This document shows, piece by piece, positions 43,629 through 50,219 of a DNA stretch of 50,219 nucleotides; position 1 is the first letter of the stretch, and every line of letters begins with the position of its first letter. The notes below the pieces were generated by a model, which was not told the origin of the DNA, did no database searches, and saw nothing but the letters and a program-made list of their open reading frames with translations. The position numbers were made by a program, and so were the translations under genes. This DNA is from Methanothermococcus sp. (GTDB lineage Archaea; AGJL01; Methanococci; Methanococcales; Methanococcaceae), in NCBI RefSeq assembly GCF_015523155.1, contig NZ_WAKW01000055.1, forward strand, positions 1 through 50,219, in the 5' to 3' direction.

Positions 43629-44817
43629 GAAAAATTTTAATGATAATAAATTTGATGACTTTCCAAATGTAAGCGAGGAAATTAGCAAATTCGAAGAATT
43701 TGTGCAATTTCAGAGCGTAAGCGAGGAAATTAGCAAATTCGAAGAATTTGTGCAATTTTTAAACTCAAATAATCCATCTGAAGTAGTTAATAAGTTAAAA
43801 TTAATAAATAAAATGGAAAACGCTAAAAATAATAAAAATAATAAAAAATACATCACATACTCAAAAAATGTATTTATTCCATTGTGCAATTGGTGTAGAA
43901 ATATCTGTGGGTATTGCACATTTAGAAGGGAAAATTATAAATTGATGAATAAAAATGAGGTTAAAGAAATCCTTTTAAAAGGGGATAAATACGACTGTAA
44001 AGAGGCATTATTTACCTTTGGAGAAAGGGTTGATGAAAACGAAAAAATAAGGGAAGATTTAAGAAAAATGGGATATAATAACATTTTAGAATATCTTTAT
44101 GATTTGGAAGAATGGTGCCTTAATAATACCCAGTTATTGCCACATACAAATTGCGGAATATTGAATTATAAAGAACTAAAACTATTAAAAGAAGTTAATG
44201 CTTCCATGGGTCTTATGCTTGAAAATTCAAGTGAAAGGCTTTTTAAAACCATTGCACATAAGAACAGCCCTGGAAAAGAGCCGAAAAAACGATTAAAAAT
44301 GATTGAAAATGCTGGAAAATTAAAAATTCCATTTACAACAGGTATTTTAATTGGGATAGGTGAAACAAACGAGGAAATTGTTAAATCATTATATGACATT
44401 AAAAAACTTAATGAAAAATATGGGCATATTCAGGAAGTTATAATTCAGAATTTCAGGTCGAAAAAAGGCATACCCATGGAGGACTTTAAAGAACCTTCTC
44501 CTTTGAAAATGTTGAAGGTTTTAATCGTGGCAAAATTAATATTAAACGATATATCTATACAAGTTCCTCCAAATCTAAATTCTGAAACTGGTCAGTTATT
44601 CTTATTTGCAGGTGTCGATGACTGGGGAGGAGTATCTCCATTAACAAAAGACTATGTGAATCCAGAAGCCCCATGGCCGGAGATTGAGGAGTTAAGGAGA
44701 TATACTGAGGAATTTGGATACGTGTTAAAGGAGAGATTGCCAGTTTATGAAAAATATATTAATAAAACATGGTTAAGTAATAAGGTGCTTGAAAAAATTA
44801 TGTCTTATAAAAAATAG
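43621..44817 (+). CDS. cofG: FO synthase subunit 1 (7,8-didemethyl-8-hydroxy-5-deazariboflavin synthase, CofG)
   Basis: Radical SAM enzyme that, with CofH, makes FO, the chromophore of coenzyme F420. 398 residues. The [4Fe-4S] motif is in [13 protein letters not shown] (CxxxCxxC). [92 protein letters not shown] and [20 protein letters not shown] are CofG signatures. ATG at 43621 overlaps the pyrD stop by 8 bases, with GGGGGTG upstream, so translation is coupled. The first ~75 residues precede the catalytic core and hold an exact 42-bp tandem duplication (see repeat), making the protein longer than its relatives. Confidence 0.94.
   Translation: MSKKNFNDNKFDDFPNVSEEISKFEEFVQFQSVSEEISKFEEFVQFLNSNNPSEVVNKLKLINKMENAKNNKNNKKYITYSKNVFIPLCNWCRNICGYCTFRRENYKLMNKNEVKEILLKGDKYDCKEALFTFGERVDENEKIREDLRKMGYNNILEYLYDLEEWCLNNTQLLPHTNCGILNYKELKLLKEVNASMGLMLENSSERLFKTIAHKNSPGKEPKKRLKMIENAGKLKIPFTTGILIGIGETNEEIVKSLYDIKKLNEKYGHIQEVIIQNFRSKKGIPMEDFKEPSPLKMLKVLIVAKLILNDISIQVPPNLNSETGQLFLFAGVDDWGGVSPLTKDYVNPEAPWPEIEELRRYTEEFGYVLKERLPVYEKYINKTWLSNKVLEKIMSYKK
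43669..43758 (+). repeat. In-frame tandem duplication in the 5' part of cofG
   Basis: Two identical 42-bp copies (43669-43710 and 43717-43758), 48 bp apart, so the reading frame is kept and 16 codons are added. The repeated peptide is [14 protein letters not shown]. Lack of any divergence between the copies points to a very recent slippage or recombination event, or a polymorphic site. Confidence 0.9.
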
Positions 44818-44862
44818 AAATAACCAATAGAGTAAAAGATACATATTTAATAAAAAATAAAA

Positions 44863-44985
44863 CTACTTAATTCTAAACCAGCAGTACCCATTTTCTTTTA
44901 TTATTACTTTATTCCCTTCCCTAGGTTTATTTTATATTTTTTTCCATTTAATTCATTTAGCATGGCAACGAGCATGGATGGGATT
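44863..44985 (-). pseudogene. Possible frameshifted fragment of a small protein
   Basis: On the minus strand an ATG-led stretch reads MLVAMLNELNGKKYKI, then needs a one-base shift near 44928 to continue PREGNKVIIKENGYCWFRIK before TAG at 44863. The joined peptide looks protein-like, but no family is recognised and no ribosome binding site is clear. The rest of the 189-bp gap between cofG and nadE is plain AT-rich sequence. Confidence 0.3.
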
Positions 44986-45006
44986 ATGATATAATAATAA
45001 AAATAT

Positions 45007-45786
45007 TTATTTTGGTATTGGCAATGGTTCTGATTTGTGTTTGTTTAATTCTATCCTTTTTAAAATATTATCTATTTGTGAAATAGAAACATTTAATTCC
45101 TTTGAAATTAATTCTTTATCCACATTGTTTTCAATCCTCATTAAAATTTTATCAAGAAGTTCATAAGTTATTCCAAGTTCAGTTTCATCAGTTTGACCTT
45201 CCCAAAGTCCTGCTGATGGTGCCTTGTTTATTATTTCATTTGGAATACCTAAATATTTTGCGAGCTCTCTAACCTCAGTTTTAAAAAGATTTCCTATTAA
45301 TAAAAAATCACTTCCTAAATCTCCGTATTTTGTTCCATAGCCCATATATATTTCTGATTTGTTTGAAGTTCCTGCAACAAGCAAATTATTTTTATTTGCA
45401 TAGTAATATAATATGCACATCCTTATCCTTGGTTTAAGATTTCCATCTGCCACCTTATCAAATTCCCTTGTTGGAATATACCCTCCAGCTCCAAATGCAA
45501 TTAAAATGTTAGTTATATCTGAAATTATATACCTTATACCTAATTTTTTTGCAATTAATATAGCATGTTCTTTATCCGTTGGATTTGAATTCTTCTCAGG
45601 CATTATCACACCTAAAACCCTCTCTTTTCCAAGGGCTTTCACACACAAAGTGGCTACTAACGAGCTGTCTATACCCCCACTTAAACCAACTACAACCCCT
45701 TTTGCACTGGCATTTTTAACCATATCATTTACAAAATTGGTTAATCTATTAGTTAATTCTTTTAATTCTTCTTTACCATATTTCAT
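45007..45786 (-). CDS. nadE: NAD+ synthetase (NH3-dependent)
   Basis: Amidates deamido-NAD+ to NAD+. 259 residues, the length of the ammonia-using type. PP-loop GVVVGLSGGIDSSLVATLC, VIMPEKNSNPTDKEHAI, AGTSNKSEIYMGYGTKYGDL and APSAGLWEGQTDETELGITY are family signatures. ATG at 45786 after AGGTGAAATA. It fits with nadC in the same region but is not in one operon with it. No defects are seen. Confidence 0.95.
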   Translation of the reverse strand: MKYGKEELKELTNRLTNFVNDMVKNASAKGVVVGLSGGIDSSLVATLCVKALGKERVLGVIMPEKNSNPTDKEHAILIAKKLGIRYIISDITNILIAFGAGGYIPTREFDKVADGNLKPRIRMCILYYYANKNNLLVAGTSNKSEIYMGYGTKYGDLGSDFLLIGNLFKTEVRELAKYLGIPNEIINKAPSAGLWEGQTDETELGITYELLDKILMRIENNVDKELISKELNVSISQIDNILKRIELNKHKSEPLPIPK

Positions 45787-45866
45787 TATTTCACCTTATA
45801 TATCTTTATACTCCAAAAATTAATAATTTTTTATAGAAATACCTCTTATTTTAAAACTATTTATAT

Positions 45867-47015
45867 TTATATATTTATAATTTTATCGCTATAATATACA
45901 ATTTTATTGTTTTCCTCTTTACTTTTTACGAGCTCTAAATCCTCTAACTTTCTTAGGTTGTATCTAACTGTTTCAACATTTAAATCTAAATCTCTGGCTA
46001 TCTTTCTTAAATGAGATTTGTTATTTAGTAAATACTCGTATATTTGACTTTGGGTGTCTGTTAAATACAATAACAACAAATCCTCCTTATCCATGCCCTC
46101 TGGATAGTAAATAATTTTATTTCCTACCTTTTTACATTTTATTAATTCTGCCTTTTCCAATATTCTTAAATGCCATGTTATTGTTGATAATGCCATATTT
46201 AAGTCTTCCGAAATTTTTCTCAAATGACATCCTGGATTATCAACTATGTATTCATAGATTCCTTTTCGTTTTTTATTTAAAAGAACCTTATCTTTGTTAT
46301 TTACATTTATTCTCCATATAACAAAAGTTATTGTTGATAGTATATTATAAATATATTCCATAATTTTTCTTTTTATATCTTCAAATGTGAGTAAAATAAG
46401 AGATAAAGAGGTAAGTATAATTAATATAATTGGTAAAATAGAGAATGAGGTCTTTTTAACTATAAATATATATATTAAATTAGCTAAACTGTACTCGTTT
46501 GGCTCAAATCCTACATACAATTTATTACCTACTTTTATTGCAGCAGGCTCTCCATTTTCATATCTTGCAACAACTTCTCCCATCTCAGGATAAATATAGT
46601 GACCAATGACTTTGGTTTTATTAAGTTTTAATGGATTTATTTCCCAATATATGTTTGTGGATATGTTAATTTTTTTAGAAAGTATTGGAGCAAAAATTAT
46701 GGCATCTTTTGTAGTGTTAAGGTCCCTTTTGGATATTATTAAGTTATATGTATTATTGCTAATTTTAAAATTCAGTTTTTTAATCAAAGGATAGAACTCC
46801 TTATCCGAATAAATATATGGGGGTTTAATGATATATTGCTTTTTTATATTATTATAAAAAACAGGGGTGTTATTTTTATACTCTAAATATATTGAATTAT
46901 TGTAGCAAAGACTATCTATCTTTTCAATATCGTAAAAATTTTCCAATGCAGATACATTGGATACATACAAAAAAAACATCAAAAAGAGAAACATATATGT
47001 TTTAAAATTTTTCAT
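45867..47015 (-). CDS. Membrane-anchored transcription regulator: secreted domain, one TM helix, two winged-helix domains
   Basis: 382 residues. N-terminal signal peptide (FKTYMFLFLMFFLYVSNVSA), an extracellular Asn-rich domain to about residue 190, a transmembrane helix (ILPIILIILTSLSLILLTF), and a cytoplasmic C-terminal half with two ArsR-like winged helices: YEYIVDNPGCHLRKISEDLN then MALSTITWHLRILEKAELIK, and IYEYLLNNKSHLRKIARDLD with VETVRYNLRKLEDLELV. It is a one-component, surface-sensing DNA-binding protein; signal and targets are unknown. ATG at 47015 after GGAGATAAT. Last gene of a minus-strand set of surface and membrane proteins, with a 21-bp gap to the gene before it. Confidence 0.8.
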   Translation of the reverse strand: MKNFKTYMFLFLMFFLYVSNVSALENFYDIEKIDSLCYNNSIYLEYKNNTPVFYNNIKKQYIIKPPYIYSDKEFYPLIKKLNFKISNNTYNLIISKRDLNTTKDAIIFAPILSKKINISTNIYWEINPLKLNKTKVIGHYIYPEMGEVVARYENGEPAAIKVGNKLYVGFEPNEYSLANLIYIFIVKKTSFSILPIILIILTSLSLILLTFEDIKRKIMEYIYNILSTITFVIWRINVNNKDKVLLNKKRKGIYEYIVDNPGCHLRKISEDLNMALSTITWHLRILEKAELIKCKKVGNKIIYYPEGMDKEDLLLLYLTDTQSQIYEYLLNNKSHLRKIARDLDLNVETVRYNLRKLEDLELVKSKEENNKIVYYSDKIINI

Positions 47016-47036
47016 ATTATCTCCATAATTAAAATT

Positions 47037-47357
47037 CTAACGATTATACAAATATATACCAAAACTCATGGTTATTACTACAATCGTTAAAATTACAAAT
47101 CCATATATAACATCCAATTTTATAATATCTATAAAAATCAGCAGTGAAATTTCAAGTAGGATTACAGAGATTGTTATCAACAATGAACCCATTAAAGTAT
47201 CTCTTCTCTTTTTTTTCTGTTGTTTTTTTAACATTGTTATAACATCCTTCTCTATTATCTCGGTTTTTTCATCTATTTCAATGATATTGTCATTGTTATT
47301 AATTTCCATATTATCATCCTCCGCTTTCCCCATATATCCTCTTTTATTTTTTTTCAT
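47037..47357 (-). CDS. Small two-helix membrane protein
   Basis: About 106 residues. The acidic, Asn-rich N-terminus (KAEDDNMEINNNDNIIEIDE) and a basic stretch (KKQQKKKRRD) precede two membrane helices (LLITISVILLEISLLIFI and VIYGFVILTIVVITMSFGIY). Function not recognised. Start taken at ATG 47357 (GGTGCATATT upstream), which overlaps the end of the preceding gene by 14 bp; ATG 47333 after AGAGGATAT is an equally good start and gives 98 residues with a 10-bp gap. Tight spacing to both neighbours suggests one transcript from 48858 or further up to 45867. Confidence 0.65.
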   Translation of the reverse strand: MKKNKRGYMGKAEDDNMEINNNDNIIEIDEKTEIIEKDVITMLKKQQKKKRRDTLMGSLLITISVILLEISLLIFIDIIKLDVIYGFVILTIVVITMSFGIYLYNR

Positions 47358-48858
47358 AATATGCACCTTTAATAAAAAATACATTTAAACCTATTTCAAG
47401 AGCTATTTTGTAGGATTTTTTATTTGATAAATAAACTGTTGCATTGGGTGTTTTTGAAGATATAACTATAGCTTTTGCATCATTTAGCGGAATATCATAT
47501 ATTTCATGTAAATCTTTAACATATGCCCAATCTTCTTTGTCCAAACCATACATAGTTATATTTTTAACATCTCCTCTAAGGTATTTATTGCCTGGAATAT
47601 ATATTCTGTTGAATTCTGAATAGGCATGTTCTAAATATTCCTTAGGTAATTTACAGCTTAGTATTAGCACCTTTCTTCTTCTAAGTAGCATTGGGAACAG
47701 TGCTGACAGTAATGGTGGAAATAAAGTGTTTGATATCAAAACAGCTTTTTGTTTGCTAAATGACTTATGGGATACAACTGGAAACTTTAACAATGGATAT
47801 TTAGGTTTTTCTATATTCTCACTTTTTTTATTTTTATTAACTGTCTTTTTCTTTTCCTCAACCTCTTTTTTTCTATGTGAAGGTTCTATTTGTTCCCTAT
47901 TATTTTTCTCCTCTTCTTTTTCTTTATTTTCTTTTTTATGATTGTGAATTGGTGAAATAGGATTAATAACAGGGGGATTAATGGATGGAGAGTAAAACCA
48001 TAATCCTTTAACCTTTGCCATGCCAATGATATACCTATTGTTAATTTTAAGTGCTGGTCTTATGTATATCTTTCTGTATGTATTATTGTATGCATCAAAA
48101 TATACATAAAATATTGGGACATTATCTGTATATATTTTAAAGGTTTTGGATATACTTTGATTTGAATATAATAAACAACTCGTATTTCCAAGCTCGATTT
48201 TTGAATTATTTACAACTGCCCAATATGATATATTACAATATAATGTTATATTTTGATTGTTAATTAGAGTGTAATTTGCTATCCATTCTTTGGTATTGTT
48301 AATTTTTATAGAATATTTTGTAATGGAAAATGGAATAGATTTTGAATATCTTATCGCAATATTGGAGGGAATTTCAAAACTTACATTGCTATCGTTAAAG
48401 TATAATGTATCGGAGTTTGAATATTTTGTTAGGTGGATAGTTTTAATAGATTTAGCAGGGATATTTAAAGAGATATTTTTAATATTATAACCTTTTGGAA
48501 ATGAAATGTTGCATGGTAGATTGAAATTATAACTGTTGTTAATTTTGTAATATATATTCCATTTATTGTCTTCCTTATTTCCAGAGATATTTATAGATAG
48601 ATTTAAAGGAACAGGAGGAGTATCTATTGTAATATTTTTTGGATAGGGAATATAGGCACTTACATTGTTGTAATAGATATATACACTAAAAGCCTCTGGA
48701 TTGCTGTAATCTATGTAAAGTTTTGATATATTTATATGAATTGAACTATTTGGATAAAAAACCACATCCTCATAGTTATATATTTCAGCAGAATTTTTAG
48801 ATATCGTGTTAAATAAGCATAAACATAACACCAACATTATAGTATATTTATAGTTCAT
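47344..48858 (-). CDS. Secreted, membrane-anchored protein with a cytoplasmic (PIN-like?) tail
   Basis: 504 residues. A signal peptide (YTIMLVLCLCLFNTISK) leads an Asn/Tyr/Ile-rich extracellular part with beta-sandwich-like segments (INISGNKEDNKWNIYYKINN; NYTLINNQNITLYCNISYW). A charged Lys/Glu linker follows at about residues 305-355, then a hydrophobic segment with RRRK behind it (LISNTLFPPLLSALFPMLL), and a ~100-residue tail. The tail (IYIPGNKYLRGDVKNITMYG; PLNDAKAIVISSKT; YKIALEIGLNVFFIKG) resembles a PIN-like fold (DUF3368 pattern) in the order of its segments, though the first PIN Asp is not evident. ATG at 48858 after GGTGTTTAT. Likely in one transcript with the small membrane protein and the regulator. 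Confidence 0.65.
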   Translation of the reverse strand: MNYKYTIMLVLCLCLFNTISKNSAEIYNYEDVVFYPNSSIHINISKLYIDYSNPEAFSVYIYYNNVSAYIPYPKNITIDTPPVPLNLSINISGNKEDNKWNIYYKINNSYNFNLPCNISFPKGYNIKNISLNIPAKSIKTIHLTKYSNSDTLYFNDSNVSFEIPSNIAIRYSKSIPFSITKYSIKINNTKEWIANYTLINNQNITLYCNISYWAVVNNSKIELGNTSCLLYSNQSISKTFKIYTDNVPIFYVYFDAYNNTYRKIYIRPALKINNRYIIGMAKVKGLWFYSPSINPPVINPISPIHNHKKENKEKEEEKNNREQIEPSHRKKEVEEKKKTVNKNKKSENIEKPKYPLLKFPVVSHKSFSKQKAVLISNTLFPPLLSALFPMLLRRRKVLILSCKLPKEYLEHAYSEFNRIYIPGNKYLRGDVKNITMYGLDKEDWAYVKDLHEIYDIPLNDAKAIVISSKTPNATVYLSNKKSYKIALEIGLNVFFIKGAYYEKK

Positions 48859-48957
48859 ATAAACACCAAAATATAATATATAAAAAAATCATATTTATAA
48901 TTTTTAGTACAATATTAGACAAAATTAAAAAAAGAAGAAGAAATTTATTTAATTTTT

Positions 48958-49701
48958 TTATTTTTTATTATTTCCATTCTCTTTTTCTTTTCCCATTCTC
49001 TTAATCTCAATAGATATGAATATAGAAACAAGCGTAGCCAAGATTACCAACCACAATAATATATAGCCATGAGTTGGTAGTTTTGGTAAAGGAAGTATTG
49101 AAAATTCGGTGTTTATCATAAGTAATGTATTTTTTGGAACACTAAATTCAGATTTATCTGGTTTTTGATAAGTTAAATGGTATTTTGAATTAAACTTTAC
49201 ATTTAAATTGTCTATATCCATATCGCATCCAACAGGAATGGTTAAAGTCTTAAAAAATACCCCATTATCCACAATGTTTGCATCGTATTCCAATACAACA
49301 GTAACATTGGAATTTTTATCCATTGGTTCCCATATTTCATAGCAAATTGTTGTAAAGTTTGTATTGTTTATTACATATACCTTCATAGGTTTTAATTCGC
49401 CGTTGCCTATTTTATAATAGCCCTTTAAATTTTTTATATCGATAGATTTTACATCTTTTGTTCCTGGGATTGGAATTCCCAAGATTTTTTTTGGACCTTT
49501 TTCCTGTAATCTCAACTCTCCAATTCCAGGAACTAAGGGGTAATTTACAAGGTTTTTAATAATAAATGCATTTTTTACATGGGCATATCCCCCTCCATTA
49601 TCAACATCCACCACAAGGTTGTAATTTGCAATCTTTTCAACATCTGCATGGACATAGGATATACTTATTAATAAAAGAAAAAAAATATAGAACCTTTTCA
49701 T
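48958..49701 (-). CDS. Secreted protein with C-terminal membrane anchor, unknown function
   Basis: 247 residues from ATG 49701 (GGGGATATT upstream; an ATG at 49719 lacks this). A signal peptide (RFYIFFLLLISISYVHA) is followed by an extracellular domain of about 190 residues (DNGGGYAHVKNAFIIKNLVN; NNTNFTTICYEIWEPMDKNS; VVLEYDANIVDNGVFFKTLT), a membrane helix near the end (YILLWLVILATLVSIFISI), and a short basic tail. Several N-glycosylation sequons (NNTNFT, KNSNVT) suit a surface protein. No family recognised; part of the surface-protein cluster on the right of the window. Confidence 0.65.
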   Translation of the reverse strand: MKRFYIFFLLLISISYVHADVEKIANYNLVVDVDNGGGYAHVKNAFIIKNLVNYPLVPGIGELRLQEKGPKKILGIPIPGTKDVKSIDIKNLKGYYKIGNGELKPMKVYVINNTNFTTICYEIWEPMDKNSNVTVVLEYDANIVDNGVFFKTLTIPVGCDMDIDNLNVKFNSKYHLTYQKPDKSEFSVPKNTLLMINTEFSILPLPKLPTHGYILLWLVILATLVSIFISIEIKRMGKEKENGNNKK

Positions 49702-49770
49702 AATATCCCCTTTATGCATTATATGCCTTTATAATGTTTTTCTATATAAACTTTAATTATATAAATATTT

Positions 49771-50219
49771 TTATTTATTTAATTTTCTTCCCCTAATTAC
49801 AGCCCCTACACCGATTAAACCACTGAGAAGCATAAGTAAAGTTTCGTAATTATCAGCCACTGCACCACTTACAAGTAATATCTTGGGTGATGTTGTAGGA
49901 AGTAATGAATGCGTAGGGTCGATACCTACTATGAATGCATCTGATGGATTGAATTCCCCTGTTCCATTTAATTTATAGTGTATTACTACTGTTTCATTGT
50001 TATTTATTTCAGTGGAATCGTTGTAAGAACCATCACCGTTTGCACCACCGTTAAGTGGATTCAATGCCCAGTATATACTCATGTTATATCTTGGGTCAGA
50101 TACAGAATGGTTTCCAGTATTATTTAACATATAACTTCTATTTACTGAAATATTACCTACAATTGAGAAATTCTGAGGTATTAAATCGTAGGCATATACA
50201 TAAGGTGATTTTTCACTTC
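49771..50219 (-). CDS. Surface protein with C-terminal membrane anchor, 5' end outside window
   Basis: The frame is open to the right edge, so only the last 149 or so residues are seen. Sequence includes SPYVYAYDLIPQNFSIVGNI, DPRYNMSIYWALNPLNGGAN, ETVVIHYKLNGTGEFNPSDA and IVGIDPTHSLLPTTSPKILL, with several N-glycosylation sequons. It ends in a membrane helix with Gly-rich turn and basic tail (LLMLLSGLIGVGAVIRGRKL), a C-terminal anchor typical of large archaeal surface proteins. The acidic, Asn/Thr-rich composition agrees with an S-layer or adhesin-like protein. Total size unknown. Confidence 0.65.
   Translation of the reverse strand, partial: SEKSPYVYAYDLIPQNFSIVGNISVNRSYMLNNTGNHSVSDPRYNMSIYWALNPLNGGANGDGSYNDSTEINNNETVVIHYKLNGTGEFNPSDAFIVGIDPTHSLLPTTSPKILLVSGAVADNYETLLMLLSGLIGVGAVIRGRKLNK

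Overview
The window is about 30% GC and reads as the chromosome of a hydrogenotrophic methanogen of the order Methanococcales (Methanothermococcus/Methanococcus-like; genus not settled from sequence alone). The evidence is an F420-reducing hydrogenase large-subunit gene with an in-frame TGA (selenocysteine) and a matching archaeal SECIS hairpin, a formylmethanofuran dehydrogenase operon, methanofuran (mfnF) and F420 (cofG) biosynthesis genes, archaeal tRNA/RNA enzymes (Trm1, TYW2-like, Pop5-like RNase P protein, a CPSF-type beta-CASP nuclease) and the preflagellin peptidase FlaK. Start sites typically carry GGTGAT- or GGAGGTGA-type Shine-Dalgarno sequences.

Layout. 1-2457: fruA-SECIS-fruD-fruG on the minus strand, with fruG cut by the left edge. 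2640-5165: beta-CASP RNase and an amidohydrolase. 5327-8840: thymidylate synthase with a decayed LAGLIDADG endonuclease gene lodged at its 3' end, then a pentapeptide-repeat membrane protein. 8898-10807: NodU-type carbamoyltransferase and a Mop molybdate-binding protein. About 10960-13200: an IS607-family insertion sequence (serine recombinase plus TnpB). 13314-22818: small ORF, malate/lactate-type dehydrogenase, a doubly frameshifted NicO nickel transporter, argG, mfnF, trm1, an ACT-domain protein, htpX, archaeal gap and a cysteine-bearing unknown. 22859-27210: endonuclease III fused to DUF123, fumarase alpha, two CBS-domain proteins, a QueD/PTPS protein. 27373-32220: fwd operon (HTH-ferredoxin, fwdF, G, D, A, C; no fwdB). 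32564-34337: unusual ferredoxin, Met-rich OsmC protein, DUF166 protein. 34361-34602: internally deleted IS200/IS605-type element that keeps the last 27 codons of tnpB. 34645-44817: mostly housekeeping genes (TYW2-like, UPF0146, TatD-like, flaK, MJ0882-type methyltransferase, argD, GlmU-type enzyme, nadC, RNase P component 2, pyrD, cofG). 45007-50219: nadE, then a minus-strand set of surface/membrane proteins ending in a membrane-anchored tandem winged-helix regulator.

How genes work together. FruADG and Fwd serve the H2/CO2 methanogenesis pathway. MfnF makes part of methanofuran, the Fwd substrate; CofG makes the F420 chromophore used by Fru. The TYW2-like protein, Trm1 and RNase P component 2 act on tRNA.

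Most notable patterns. (1) The palindrome GAGCTC occurs 45 times by my manual scan, against roughly 3 expected from composition. (2) Three genes (thyA, nadC, an MJ0882-type methyltransferase) have 3' ends altered by inserted elements, two of them leaving a displaced copy of the old C-terminus downstream. (3) A putative Fe-S helix-turn-helix regulator heads the fwd operon, with a 10-bp inverted repeat in front of it. (4) Two short elements share a left end and a TTCAC right end. (5) A surface-protein cluster ends in a membrane-bound transcription factor.
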